DNA from: an uncultured Ruminococcus sp.
Lineage (GTDB): Bacteria; Bacillota; Clostridia; Oscillospirales; Ruminococcaceae
NCBI GenBank assembly: GCA_945868475.1
Contig: CAMBLM010000001.1
Location: 310,001 to 374,000 of the forward strand
DNA: 64,000 nucleotides
Direction of reading: 5' to 3'
This document shows positions 27,492-36,406 of this stretch, in pieces. Position numbers and translations under genes: made by a program. The notes beneath the pieces are model-generated. The model saw nothing but the letters and a program-made list of their open reading frames with translations, did no database searches and was not told where the DNA came from. Each line of letters begins with the position of its first letter. The first letter of the stretch is position 1.

Positions 27492-27540
27492 AATACTAAT
27501 CACCAATAAAACTATAGTTTTTTAATTGGTGTTTGGTATT
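27492..27540. repeat. 49-bp near-perfect palindrome in the padR leader
   Basis: Arms AATACTAATCACCAAT and ATTGGTGTTTGGTATT match at 14 of 16 paired positions, with a central AAAACTATAGTTTT-type palindrome. It lies between the padR promoter and its ribosome site, so it would be transcribed as a hairpin. Its core (ACCAA..AAAACTATAG) resembles the ends of the 87-bp inverted repeat at 29813-29899. Confidence 0.7.
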
Positions 27541-27601
27541 AAAGAAACGTTGATCTGTTTTTGTCATTATCAAAAACCACCGTTTTCTTAACTCTATATA
27601 T

Positions 27602-27643
27602 ATTATATGCCGTATAATATATTATGTCAATACATATACGGCA
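27602..27643 (-). promoter_or_regulatory. Perfect consensus promoter with overlapping dyad, padR operon
   Basis: On the minus strand TTGACA (27630-27625), a 17-base spacer and TATAAT (27607-27602). A perfect 9-bp dyad TGCCGTATA/TATACGGCA (27608-27616 and 27635-27643) flanks the -35 box, and ATGT-N4-ACAT, similar to PadR half-sites, lies over it. Predicted start of transcription near 27595, giving a leader of about 120 bases. A protein bound to the dyad would block polymerase. Confidence 0.8.
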
Positions 27644-27716
27644 TTTTTTATTATTATTTGTATCAAATTATAAATTACAAAGCAAATTTATGTTTATTTT
27701 GTTCAAAAAAGCAATA

Positions 27717-29684
27717 TCAGCTTTCCATTTCTTCCGAAAGCATAAGCCATTCATCGGAATATTCGGCGGAAAGAAGCTTTTTTTGCTCAAATTCGGCACA
27801 TTTTTCCTGCATAAGCTGATAATTTTGGCAAACCTCGGGCGAAGCCATTTCTTCCTGCAAAGCCTGCATTTCCGCTTCGAGCTTTTCGATCTCTTTTTCA
27901 AGCTCACGGATACGATTTCGCTTTTTCGCGTCAGCTGAACGCTGTTCCTTGCTTCTGTATGCCTTAACACTCTTTTCGGCAGCTTCCTTCTTTGCCTTTT
28001 CCGCTTTCTGTATTTCGATCTGCTTTTCTGTGGCAAGCTGTTTTGCTCGCTTTACTTCCATATATTCATCGAATCCGCCATTAAAGCTTTCGACGGAATC
28101 AGGGGTTATCTCGAGTATCCTTGTCGCAAGTCTGTTAAGAAGATAACGATCATGCGATACGAAAATGATCGTTCCATCATAATCGCAGAGTGCCTTTTCA
28201 AGGACTTCCTTTGTGTCAATATCAAGGTGGTTCGTAGGTTCGTCCAGAATAAGCACATTTCCGCGTTCGAGCATCATTATTGCAAAGCAAAGCTTTGCAC
28301 GTTCACCGCCGCTTATAACACTTATCGGCTTGAAGACATTCTCTCCGACCATTCGTACAGAGCCGAGAACAGAGCGTATCTCCAAGTCGCTCATCGTGCG
28401 ATAGCGTGAGTGAACTTCTTCCATAACGGTCTTGTTAAAATCAAGCTGTGAATTTTCCTGATCGAAATAGGATATTTTTATGTTCTTTGTCCATTCGACC
28501 GAACCATGGGAACAGGGGAGAATATGCTGGATAATTTTCAGCAAAGTTGATTTTCCTATTCCATTTGAACCGATGATGCCAAGCTTTTCACCACGCTTGA
28601 CTTCAAACGAAAGATTGTCAACGAGCGTTTTTCTGTCATATCCGCTGCCAACCGAAACATCGATATTTTTTACCGTCAGAACATCTATCGGCGGTGCAAT
28701 GTCATATTCAAACTTTATCTTCGCCGACTTAGTGTTTGTTACAGGTTTTTCGATAAGTTCCATAGCTTCAAGCTTCTTTATACGGCTTTTTGCCATATTT
28801 GAAGTTGTAGCACGGACAAGGTTTCTGTCAATGAAGTCCTGAAGCTTTGCGATCTCCTCCTGCTGTGCTTCGTATTCTTTCATCTGGCGGATAACATCAG
28901 CTTCTTTAAGCTTTGTAAAAGCAGAGTAGTTGCCCTTATATCGTTTGAGCCTGCCGCGTTCTATCTCGCAGGTAGAGGTTGTAAGCTTATCAAGAAAGTA
29001 TCTGTCATGCGAAACGATAAGCAATGCACCCTTGTAGTCTTTGAGATAATCTTCGAGCCACATTATAGTGTTGAAATCAAGGTGATTCGTAGGCTCATCA
29101 AGGATAAGCAGGTTCGGATTTTCAAGCAGAAGCTTTGAAAGCGCAAGACGTGTCTTTTCGCCGCCGCTCAAAGTTGATATAACTCTGTCGTATGTTTCTG
29201 TGCCGAATCCCATACCATTAAGGACTTTATTTATCTTAACATTGATAAGATAGCCATCATTTGATTCAAATATGGCTGTTTTACGGGCATATTCTTCTGA
29301 TATTTCCGCAAACCTCTTCTCATCGCTGTGTGCTTCGGGTGAAGCCATTGTTTTTTCAAGTTCACGCAGTTCATCGCCTATCTTTAACAGCCAAGAAAAG
29401 ACCGATGTCATCTCTTCAATGATAGTCGATGAACGATCAAGTCCCGTATTCTGGGCAAGAAAGCCTATCGATGCGCTTTTGGTTATTGCAACACGCGCAA
29501 CATTAGGCTCGGGCTGTGTTTCGGGTTCTTCCGCACCTGTGATTATTCTTAAAAGAGTGGACTTTCCGCAGCCGTTTACGCCGACAAGACCTATTCTGTC
29601 GTTATCTTCGATCGTCAGTGCAACATTATCAAGAACGGTGTTTCCGTTATATATCTTGCTGACATTTTCAAGTGATAAAATCAT
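27717..29684 (-). CDS. ABC-F family ATPase
   Basis: A soluble protein of 655 residues with two ABC ATPase domains and no membrane segment. Domain 1: Walker A VGVNGCGKST, signature LSGGEKTRLALSK, Walker B LLILDEPTNHLD. Domain 2: GSNGIGKST, SGGERAKLCFAI, VLILDEPTNHLD. An ABC-F linker lies between and a C-terminal coiled coil (about 540-650) follows. The family acts on ribosomes, either in antibiotic protection or in translation; the C-terminal coiled coil suggests a Uup- or YdiF-like type, but this is not certain. AGGAGA-like site precedes the ATG. Confidence 0.9.
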   Translation of the reverse strand: MILSLENVSKIYNGNTVLDNVALTIEDNDRIGLVGVNGCGKSTLLRIITGAEEPETQPEPNVARVAITKSASIGFLAQNTGLDRSSTIIEEMTSVFSWLLKIGDELRELEKTMASPEAHSDEKRFAEISEEYARKTAIFESNDGYLINVKINKVLNGMGFGTETYDRVISTLSGGEKTRLALSKLLLENPNLLILDEPTNHLDFNTIMWLEDYLKDYKGALLIVSHDRYFLDKLTTSTCEIERGRLKRYKGNYSAFTKLKEADVIRQMKEYEAQQEEIAKLQDFIDRNLVRATTSNMAKSRIKKLEAMELIEKPVTNTKSAKIKFEYDIAPPIDVLTVKNIDVSVGSGYDRKTLVDNLSFEVKRGEKLGIIGSNGIGKSTLLKIIQHILPCSHGSVEWTKNIKISYFDQENSQLDFNKTVMEEVHSRYRTMSDLEIRSVLGSVRMVGENVFKPISVISGGERAKLCFAIMMLERGNVLILDEPTNHLDIDTKEVLEKALCDYDGTIIFVSHDRYLLNRLATRILEITPDSVESFNGGFDEYMEVKRAKQLATEKQIEIQKAEKAKKEAAEKSVKAYRSKEQRSADAKKRNRIRELEKEIEKLEAEMQALQEEMASPEVCQNYQLMQEKCAEFEQKKLLSAEYSDEWLMLSEEMES

Positions 29685-29741
29685 ATATGTTCTCCATTAT
29701 TTTCTTTTTCAAAGTATTTTTACAATAAAACTCCATTATTG

Positions 29742-29769
29742 ATTATACCATATTCTGAAAATAAGTCAA
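29742..29769 (-). promoter_or_regulatory. Promoter for the ABC-F gene
   Basis: On the minus strand TTGACT (29769-29764), a 16-base spacer and TATAAT (29747-29742), about 55 bases before the start codon and directly after the leu operon terminator. Confidence 0.7.
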
Positions 29770-29803
29770 GAAAAAAGCCGTCCGAATTTTTATCGAACGA
29801 CTT
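29770..29803 (-). terminator. Terminator of the leu operon
   Basis: On the minus strand AAGTCGTTCGA pairs with TCGGACGGCTT (two G.U pairs, 7-base loop) and runs into TTTTTTC. It separates leuB from the ABC-F promoter. Confidence 0.8.
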
Positions 29804-29812
29804 TAATGCTAC

Positions 29813-29899
29813 AACCAACAAAACTATAGACAAAAAATCTGCGCAAAAACCATATATCAAAGTTTTTGTGCAGATTTTTGTATAGTTCTTTAATTGGTT
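29813..29899. repeat. 87-bp imperfect inverted repeat
   Basis: Two arms of about 38 bases surround an 11-base centre (29851-29861). The inner arms (CAAAAATCTGC.CAAAAAC and its complement) are nearly perfect; the outer ends read AACCAA..CTATA and its complement, with three extra bases on the right. It lies between leuB and its terminator. It may be a second terminator, because T-runs follow the stem on both strands, or a small MITE-like element; no target duplication is evident. Confidence 0.7.
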
Positions 29900-29920
29900 T
29901 TTATTATAAAATTAAACAGT

Positions 29921-31003
29921 TTATATATTTGCTGCGATAACATCGCCCATTCCCGAGCAGGAAACCTTTTTCATACCCTCGGACATAATATCACCGGTAC
30001 GGTAACCGTCTTTGAGAGCCTTGTCAACTGCCTTTTCAACTGCATCAGCTTCTTTGTCCATATCGAATGAATAGCGAAGCATCATTGCCGCTGAAAGAAT
30101 TGTCGCAATAGGGTTAGCAATGTTCTGACCTGCAATATCCGGAGCTGATCCGCCGCTCGGTTCATAAAGACCGAACTTTGTATCATTAAGGCTTGCAGAA
30201 GAAAGCATACCGATAGAGCCTGTTATCATCGAAGCTTCATCGGAAAGAATATCGCCGAACATATTCTCTGTAAGCACAACGTCAAACTGTGCAGGATCTT
30301 TAACGAGCTGCATTGCGCAGTTGTCAACGAGCATGTGTTCAACCTCAACTTCGGGATAGTCAGCGGAAACTTCATTTACAATCTTTCTCCAAAGTCTTGA
30401 TGAATCGAGAACGTTAGCCTTATCAACGCTTGTTACTTTCTTGCGGCGCTTCATTGCAATATCGAATGCACGAACAGCAATGCGGCGAATTTCCTTTTCG
30501 CTGTATGTAAGTGTATCGGTAGCAGTCATAACGCCGTCAACTTCCTCAGTCTTTCTTGCGCCAAAGTAAAGACCGCCCGTAAGCTCACGCATAATTACCA
30601 TATCAAAGCCGCGGTCAGCGATCTCAGCTTTGAGTGGGCAAGCTTCTTTAAGTTCGCTGTAAAGAACAGCAGGACGGAGATTCGCAAAAAGGTTGAGCGA
30701 CTTTCTTATTTTAAGAAGTCCTGCTTCGGGACGCTTGTCAGCAGGAAGCTTATACCAAGGGGAAGTCGAGGTGTTTCCGCCGATAGAACCCATAAGTACA
30801 GCATCGGAAGCCTTTGCCTTTTCAATTGTTTCATCAGTGAGTGGAACTCCGTTCGCATCGATAGAGCAGCCGCCCATAAGGAGCTGTTCATAATTAAATG
30901 TATGACCGAACTTTTCTGCAACTTTGTCAAGGACTTTCATTGCTTCTGTGACGATCTCAGGACCGATCCCGTCACCCTTTATTACAGCGATATTTTTATT
31001 CAT
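29921..31003 (-). CDS. leuB: 3-isopropylmalate dehydrogenase
   Basis: NAD-dependent beta-decarboxylating dehydrogenase of leucine synthesis, 360 residues. Motifs: [10 protein letters not shown] near the N-terminus, [17 protein letters not shown] (substrate arginines), REL(T)[21 protein letters not shown], the metal-binding [22 protein letters not shown] and the adenine loop [18 protein letters not shown]. It follows leuD by 14 bases and ends the leuCDB operon; leuA is not in the window. Confidence 0.95.
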   Translation of the reverse strand: MNKNIAVIKGDGIGPEIVTEAMKVLDKVAEKFGHTFNYEQLLMGGCSIDANGVPLTDETIEKAKASDAVLMGSIGGNTSTSPWYKLPADKRPEAGLLKIRKSLNLFANLRPAVLYSELKEACPLKAEIADRGFDMVIMRELTGGLYFGARKTEEVDGVMTATDTLTYSEKEIRRIAVRAFDIAMKRRKKVTSVDKANVLDSSRLWRKIVNEVSADYPEVEVEHMLVDNCAMQLVKDPAQFDVVLTENMFGDILSDEASMITGSIGMLSSASLNDTKFGLYEPSGGSAPDIAGQNIANPIATILSAAMMLRYSFDMDKEADAVEKAVDKALKDGYRTGDIMSEGMKKVSCSGMGDVIAANI

Positions 31004-31017
31004 CTGTATAACTCCTT

Positions 31018-31497
31018 TTACTTGATCGAATTGAGCAGACCGCCCTTGTTTATGATGTTCTGAATAAACTCGGGGAACGGTTCAGCCTGATAAGTTTCAC
31101 CCTTTGTGACATTAGTGATCTTGCCTGTGCCGAAGTCGATCTCAACCTTGTCACCGTTTTCGATTTTCTGCGAAGCTTCCTTACATTCAAGAATAGGAAG
31201 TCCTACATTAATAGCGTTTCTGTAAAAAATTCTTGCGAAGGTTGTTGCAATTACACATGAAACACCGCTTGCCTTAATGGAAATAGGTGCATGTTCACGG
31301 GAAGAACCGCAGCCGAAGTTCTCATTTGCAACAATGATATCGCCCTGCTTTACATTCTTTACGAAATCGGGATCAATATCTTCCATACAATGCTGCGCAA
31401 GCTCTTTGGCATCGGGGGAGTTGAGGTATCTTGCCGGAATGATAACGTCTGTGTCAACGTTATCGCCGTATTTATGTACAAAACCTGAAGCTTTCAT
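31018..31497 (-). CDS. leuD: 3-isopropylmalate dehydratase, small subunit
   Basis: A 159-residue swivel-domain subunit that completes the isopropylmalate isomerase active site with LeuC. Motifs: [61 protein letters not shown]. The length matches the short, archaeal/clostridial LeuD type rather than the 200-residue enterobacterial one. It lies between leuC and leuB. Confidence 0.94.
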   Translation of the reverse strand: MKASGFVHKYGDNVDTDVIIPARYLNSPDAKELAQHCMEDIDPDFVKNVKQGDIIVANENFGCGSSREHAPISIKASGVSCVIATTFARIFYRNAINVGLPILECKEASQKIENGDKVEIDFGTGKITNVTKGETYQAEPFPEFIQNIINKGGLLNSIK

Positions 31498-31515
31498 TCA
31501 ATTCATCTCCTTATA

Positions 31516-32778
31516 TCACATAACTTCTTCGGGTGAGCTGATCTTGCCCGTGATAGCTGATGCAGCAGCAACAGCAGGCGAGGAAAGGTAAACCTCTGAA
31601 TCAGGGTGACCCATACGACCAACGAAGTTTCTGTTTGTTGTAGCAATAGCCTTTTCACCTGCGGCAAGAATACCCATGTGACCGCCGAGGCAAGGTCCGC
31701 AGGTCGGAGTTGAAACTGCGCAGCCTGCCTTGATGAATGTTTCCATATAGCCAAGCTTTATGCAGTCAAGATAGATCTGCTGAGTTGCAGGAATGATTAT
31801 GCAGCGAACATTCTTGTGAACGTGTTTGCCTTTGAGTATCTCAGCAGCCATTGCCATATCTTCAAGTCTGCCGTTTGTGCAGGAGCCGATAACGGACTGA
31901 TCGATAACAACTTCGCCAACTTCATCGATCGTGCGTGTGTTTTCGGGAAGATGTGGGAATGCAACTGTCGGCTTTATCGTAGAAAGGTCAATGTCATACA
32001 CTGCGTCATATTCAGCATCGTGATCAGCTTCATATACAGTATAAGGACGCTTGCAGCGGCCGTCCATATATTTGATAGTAACATCATCAACAGCGAAGAT
32101 ACCGTTCTTTGCACCTGCTTCGATGGCCATATTAGCCATAGAAAGTCTGTCATCCATAGAGAGATTCTTGAGTCCGTCACCAACGAATTCCATAGACTTG
32201 TAGAGCGCGCCGTCAACGCCAATCATACCGATGATATGAAGGATAACGTCTTTACCCATTACATACTTGTTGAGCTTGCCCGTGAGGTTGAACTTGATAG
32301 CTGAAGGAACTTTGAACCAAGCCATACCTGTTGCCATACCGGCTGCCATATCGGTAGAACCAACGCCGGTAGAAAATGCACCGAGAGCGCCATAAGTACA
32401 AGTGTGGCTGTCTGCGCCGATGATGCAATCGCCTGCACCAACGATTCCTTTTTCAGGGAGAAGAGCATGTTCAATGCCCATTTCGCCTACATCGTAGTAA
32501 TAGTCTATATCATATTTGGACGCGAATTCACGGCACTGCTTTGAGTTCGTAGCAGATTTGATATCCTTGTTAGGAGTAAAGTGATCCATTATCATTGTGA
32601 TCTTGCTCTTATCAAAAACTTTTGTGAAGCCTGCCTTGTTGAATTCATTGATAGCAACAGGGGTCGTAACATCGTTGCCGTGTACAATATCGAGCTTGCA
32701 GTTTATAAGCTGACCTGCTTTGACAGAATCAAGTCCTGCGTGGGCAGCCAGTATTTTCTGCGTCATTGTCATACCCAT
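31516..32778 (-). CDS. leuC: 3-isopropylmalate dehydratase, large subunit
   Basis: Aconitase-family 4Fe-4S dehydratase, 420 residues, the shorter homoaconitase-like LeuC type. Motifs: [44 protein letters not shown] and the cluster cysteines of [16 protein letters not shown] lies 11 bases before the ATG at 32778, with another in-frame ATG three codons on. First gene of leuCDB, transcribed from a TTGAAT/TATAAT promoter shared with the divergent regulator. Confidence 0.94.
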   Translation of the reverse strand: MGMTMTQKILAAHAGLDSVKAGQLINCKLDIVHGNDVTTPVAINEFNKAGFTKVFDKSKITMIMDHFTPNKDIKSATNSKQCREFASKYDIDYYYDVGEMGIEHALLPEKGIVGAGDCIIGADSHTCTYGALGAFSTGVGSTDMAAGMATGMAWFKVPSAIKFNLTGKLNKYVMGKDVILHIIGMIGVDGALYKSMEFVGDGLKNLSMDDRLSMANMAIEAGAKNGIFAVDDVTIKYMDGRCKRPYTVYEADHDAEYDAVYDIDLSTIKPTVAFPHLPENTRTIDEVGEVVIDQSVIGSCTNGRLEDMAMAAEILKGKHVHKNVRCIIIPATQQIYLDCIKLGYMETFIKAGCAVSTPTCGPCLGGHMGILAAGEKAIATTNRNFVGRMGHPDSEVYLSSPAVAAASAITGKISSPEEVM

Positions 32779-32813
32779 TATAAAAATCGTCCTTTCAATA
32801 TTTAAACTTATAG

Positions 32814-32861
32814 TTGCATTATAACATATTTTGTGGTATAATTCAAATACATAATATGAAT
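32814..32861. promoter_or_regulatory. Overlapping divergent promoters and LysR-type site between leuC and lysR
   Basis: Plus strand: TTGCAT (32814-32819), 17 bases, TATAAT (32837-32842), for the regulator. Minus strand: TTGAAT (32846-32841), 17 bases, TATAAT (32823-32818), for leuC. ATTCA-N11-TGAAT (32841-32861) contains a T-N11-A core typical of LysR sites and overlaps the leuC -35, so regulator binding would affect both promoters. Confidence 0.75.
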
Positions 32862-32903
32862 ATCTGATATAAATTCAGGTTATGAAAATTGGGAGTTGAA
32901 TTT

Positions 32904-33794
32904 ATGATCTCTGAAAGCAATCTGAACAGATACAGACTTTTCTGTACAGTAGCCGAATGTGAAAGTATATCAAAAGCGGCCGAACTTAACTACATAAGTC
33001 AGCCTGCAATAAGCAAAGCGATAACAAAAATGGAAGAAAGCCTTGGAACAGTGCTTTTCAACCGAAACCATAGGGGAGTAACGCTCACCGACGAGGGCAA
33101 AGTGTTCTACGATGAGCTTAAATCAGCTTTTGACATAATCAAAGCAGGCGAGGATAAGCTTCGCAGCATAAATGAACTTGGAATAGGTCGGCTTCGGCTC
33201 GGCGCAAGCTCCGTCCTCTGCAAAGCAATGCTTTTACCGTATCTTAAAGGATTTATCAACGAAAATCCGCATATAAAAATCACTATCGAATGTCAATCCT
33301 CATCAAGGATACACAAAATGCTTATGGACGGCGTTATCGACGTCGGGCTTATGGTAAAACCCGATAATATGACCGAGCTTTCGTTCATTTCACTGGGCGA
33401 AATAGAGGATATCTTTACCGCAACGCCGAACTACCTTGATAATCTTGCTCTGCGCAATGAATCTGACATTTTTGAAAACGCCAATATAATGCTCCTCGAC
33501 AGCGAAAATGTTTCCCGTCACCATGTTGACAAATTTTTCAAGGAAAACAATATTGAACCAAAGCATATTCTTGAAGTCAGCAATATGGATATGCTCATTG
33601 AATTTACCAAAATTGGTATGGGTGTTTCCTGTGTTGTAAAACAGTTTGTTGAAAAAGAAATAGAAAGCGGCGAACTCAAAGAGATACCGCTTAACTCAAA
33701 GATAAACACCCGTGAAGTCGGACTTGCATTCGTAAAAACTTCCCGTCTGAATGCTACGATGCAAAAATTCATTGATTATGTAAACAGAAAATGA
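32904..33794 (+). CDS. LysR-family transcriptional regulator
   Basis: About 296 residues: an N-terminal winged helix (NLNRYRLFCTVAECESISKAAELNYISQPAISKAITKMEESLGTVLFNR) and a LysR substrate-binding domain (RLRLGASSVLCKAMLLPYL...). ATG 32904 is chosen for its GGGAG 8 bases upstream; an in-frame TTG at 32889 lacks one. Divergent from leuCDB with overlapping promoters and a T-N11-A site between, so it most likely controls leucine genes; the effector is unknown. Confidence 0.9.
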   Translation: MISESNLNRYRLFCTVAECESISKAAELNYISQPAISKAITKMEESLGTVLFNRNHRGVTLTDEGKVFYDELKSAFDIIKAGEDKLRSINELGIGRLRLGASSVLCKAMLLPYLKGFINENPHIKITIECQSSSRIHKMLMDGVIDVGLMVKPDNMTELSFISLGEIEDIFTATPNYLDNLALRNESDIFENANIMLLDSENVSRHHVDKFFKENNIEPKHILEVSNMDMLIEFTKIGMGVSCVVKQFVEKEIESGELKEIPLNSKINTREVGLAFVKTSRLNATMQKFIDYVNRK

Positions 33795-33795
33795 A

Positions 33796-33833
33796 AACTG
33801 CCGCAGGACGCATAAAAATGTCTTGCGGCAGTT
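33796..33833. terminator. Bidirectional terminator between lysR and ilvB
   Basis: AACTGCCGCAGGAC pairs with GTCTTGCGGCAGTT (14 bp, one G.T) around a 10-base loop. A-rich sequence on the left and T-rich sequence on the right serve the two convergent genes. Confidence 0.85.
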
Positions 33834-33838
33834 GATTT

Positions 33839-35515
33839 TTACTTGATTTCAAGAATTGGCTCAGCGATAGATGCACCTGCAGGTACCATAGGAAGAACGT
33901 TAATGTCTTTGTCGATAAGACAGTTGATAAGAACAGGATGACCTGATGCAAGTGCCTTTTCAAGAGTAGGACGTACTTCTTCTTTTCTGCTGATAGTGTG
34001 AGCTTCAACTCCGAGAGCCTTTCCGAGCATCTCAAAATCAGTAGCCTTTTCAAGCGTTGTCTGTGAGAACTTGTTGTTGTAGAAAAGCTTCTGCCACTGA
34101 CGAACCATTCCGAGAACGGAGTTGTTGAATACAAGTTCAATTACAGGCAAGTCATATTTTGCAAGTGTTGTAAGCTCATTCATATTCATATAAAAGCTTC
34201 CGTCGCCTGCGATATTGATAACATACTTGTCGGGATTTCCGACCTTACTTCCGATAGCAGCACCAAGTCCGTAACCCATTGTTCCAAGTCCACCGGAAGT
34301 AGCAATGCTGTTAGGCTTGGAGAAATTGAAGAATTCAGCAGTCCACATCTGGTGCTGACCAACTTCTGTTGTAATGATAGCGTTTCCGTTTGTAAGCTCA
34401 CAAAGTGTTTCAAGAACATACTGCGGAAGAATATCATCCGGATCGGAAGAAACCTGAATAAGCGGATATTCAGCCTTCCACTTTTCAATTTCAGCCATCC
34501 ATTCGTGATGATCCTGCTTTTCAAGCTTTTCGTTTATAAGAGAAAGGGCAAGCTTTATATCTCCGACAACCTTATCGGTAACTTCGACATTCTTATTGAT
34601 CTCGGCACTGTCGATTTCAAACTGAAGTATCTTTTTGCCCTGCATAATTTCATCAAAGCTCTTGGCATTGCAGGTAACACGGTCGGAAAATCTTGAACCG
34701 ACAACGATCATAAGGTCACATTCGCCCACTGCAAGGGAAGATGTCTTTGTTCCGTGCATACCAAGCATACCCGTATAGCGCGGATTTGTGTTGTCAAATG
34801 CTGCCTGTCCCATGAGCGTGAGCGAAACAGGAGCGTCAACGAGATCTGCAAACTTGGCAAGTTCATCAAATGCGCCTGAAAGTACCGCACCGCCGCCTGC
34901 GTAGATCATCGGTTTCTTTGCAGCAGAAATTACCTTTACAGCATTTTCGATCTCCGCTTCATCAACAGAATATGTAGGCTGTATAGGTTCTTTATGTTCA
35001 AATTCACATTTTGCAGCAGTGATATCCTTAGGAACATCGATAAGAACAGGACCTTTTCTTCCGGAATTTGCAATATAAAAAGCTTCTCTGATAGTGTCAG
35101 CAAGTTCATTTACGTCCTTAACAATGTAGTTATGCTTTGTGATAGGCATTGTGATGCCAGTAATATCAACCTCCTGGAAACTGTCAAGACCGAGGAGAGA
35201 TGTTCCGACATTTCCCGTGATTGCAACCATAGGGATACTGTCCATATATGCAGTTGCAATACCTGTAACAAGGTTTGTTGCACCCGGACCCGATGTAGCG
35301 ATTACTACGCCTGTTTTGCCCGTTGTGCGGGAATAACCGTCAGCAGCGTGTGATGCACCCTGCTCATGAGAAGTAAGGATATGCTTGATCTTGTCACTGT
35401 AATCGTAAAGTGCGTCATAAATGTTGAGTACAGCTCCGCCAGGGTAGCCGAAAACAGTATCAACGCCCTGTTCAAGAAGACATTCAAGTATGATCTGTGA
35501 ACCGTTCAATATCAT
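33839..35515 (-). CDS. ilvB: Acetolactate synthase, large (catalytic) subunit
   Basis: ThDP- and FAD-dependent first enzyme of branched-chain amino acid synthesis, 558 residues. Motifs: GYPGGAVLNIYDAL, the ThDP-activating Glu in HEQGASHAADGYSR, GPGATNLVTGI, the FAD region and the ThDP/Mg segment IAGDGSFYMNMNELTTLAKY...VFNNSVLGMVRQWQ. No regulatory subunit gene (ilvN/ilvH) is adjacent, and no other ilv gene is in the window. AAGGGAG precedes the ATG. Confidence 0.93.
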   Translation of the reverse strand: MILNGSQIILECLLEQGVDTVFGYPGGAVLNIYDALYDYSDKIKHILTSHEQGASHAADGYSRTTGKTGVVIATSGPGATNLVTGIATAYMDSIPMVAITGNVGTSLLGLDSFQEVDITGITMPITKHNYIVKDVNELADTIREAFYIANSGRKGPVLIDVPKDITAAKCEFEHKEPIQPTYSVDEAEIENAVKVISAAKKPMIYAGGGAVLSGAFDELAKFADLVDAPVSLTLMGQAAFDNTNPRYTGMLGMHGTKTSSLAVGECDLMIVVGSRFSDRVTCNAKSFDEIMQGKKILQFEIDSAEINKNVEVTDKVVGDIKLALSLINEKLEKQDHHEWMAEIEKWKAEYPLIQVSSDPDDILPQYVLETLCELTNGNAIITTEVGQHQMWTAEFFNFSKPNSIATSGGLGTMGYGLGAAIGSKVGNPDKYVINIAGDGSFYMNMNELTTLAKYDLPVIELVFNNSVLGMVRQWQKLFYNNKFSQTTLEKATDFEMLGKALGVEAHTISRKEEVRPTLEKALASGHPVLINCLIDKDINVLPMVPAGASIAEPILEIK

Positions 35516-35614
35516 TTTTAGGATCTCCCTTTCAAAAAATGAAAATGCTTTATCCGACAGAGTATTTTGGCGTGATACATCGCGAAAATATCAATCGAAT
35601 ACAATATAATTTAC

Positions 35615-35643
35615 ATTTTACCTCAAAATCTGCATTTTGTCAA
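35615..35643 (-). promoter_or_regulatory. Promoter for ilvB
   Basis: On the minus strand TTGACA (35643-35638), 17 bases, TAAAAT (35620-35615). It gives a leader of about 95 bases before ilvB; I see no T-box or attenuator in it. Confidence 0.75.
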
Positions 35644-35725
35644 TGGATTTTTTGTAAAGTATGGTAAATCAAACGTTTCGTATGCTGACCTATACTTGTT
35701 TCAATAAAACTATTCTGCAAAATAA

Positions 35726-35754
35726 TTGACTTATCAGCAGAAAAATGTTATAAT
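35726..35754 (+). promoter_or_regulatory. Promoter for the small membrane protein gene
   Basis: TTGACT (35726-35731), 17 bases, perfect TATAAT (35749-35754), about 38 bases before the ATG. Confidence 0.75.
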
Positions 35755-35792
35755 AATATAAAAGATTTTGTACGATTTTACGGTTGGTGAAT

Positions 35793-36368
35793 ATGAAAAA
35801 AACTGAAGTTTCCGAAAATATAAATTCAAAAAAAGTTAGCTATAAGGTTTCACTCGGCGGTATAGTTGCAGCACTTTGCCTTACGCTGATGTTTCTGACG
35901 GCTGTTTTTCCGCCGCTGAATATGACACTTCCATTGTTCGCGGGCATGTTGATATCAGTGGTCGCTATCGAGATTTCGCCGTCATGGGCACTTGTGACAT
36001 ATATAGTTGTTGCGATCTTGTCATTCTTCATAACGCCAGATAAAGAAGCCGCGATATTTTTTAGTGCGCTTTTCGGATATTATCCCGTACTAAAAGATGC
36101 TGTTGACAAAATGAAAGCAAAGCTTATAGCGTGGCTGATAAAGCTTGCAGTGTTCGACGCCGCAATGATCCTTATATATTACATTACGATATATGTGCTC
36201 GGAACACTGGATATTTTCGAGGAATTCGGTTTTCTCGGCGATTTTATGATACCAGTTCTGTTCATTGCCATAAGCCTGATTTATGTATTGTATGATTACT
36301 GCCTAACTGTGATAAAAGAAGCCTACATCAAATGGTTCCGTCCAACATTTTTAAGAAAATTCAAATAA
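35793..36368 (+). CDS. Multi-pass membrane protein of unknown function
   Basis: About 191 residues with five predicted membrane segments (about 22-42, 46-66, 67-85, 113-137, 149-168) and a basic C-terminal tail (KWFRPTFLRKFK). I recognise no family with confidence; the compact, Ala/Ile-rich helices and length are reminiscent of ECF-transporter substrate-binding components, but no characteristic motif or partner gene is present. ATG 35793 is used; the ribosome site (GGTTGG) is weak. It is a single-gene unit with its own promoter and terminator. Confidence 0.65.
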   Translation: MKKTEVSENINSKKVSYKVSLGGIVAALCLTLMFLTAVFPPLNMTLPLFAGMLISVVAIEISPSWALVTYIVVAILSFFITPDKEAAIFFSALFGYYPVLKDAVDKMKAKLIAWLIKLAVFDAAMILIYYITIYVLGTLDIFEEFGFLGDFMIPVLFIAISLIYVLYDYCLTVIKEAYIKWFRPTFLRKFK

Positions 36369-36403
36369 AAAGCTGCACCGTTGATTCGATGCAGCTTTTT
36401 TAT
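36367..36403. terminator. Bidirectional terminator
   Basis: AAAAAGCTGCA (36367-36377) pairs with TGCAGCTTTTT (36390-36400), 12-base loop, T-run after. It lies between the convergent membrane-protein and EAL-HDOD genes. Confidence 0.85.
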
Positions 36404-36406
36404 TTA

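Noticed and set aside
27608-27643. TGCCGTATA/TATACGGCA hairpin with a T-run taken as a plus-strand terminator
   Set aside because: No plus-strand gene precedes it, and on the minus strand the dyad sits around the -35 of a perfect consensus promoter; an operator explains it better.
35516-35792. Attenuator or T-box before ilvB
   Set aside because: Only ordinary promoters were found; no leader peptide with branched-chain codons and no terminator/antiterminator pair.
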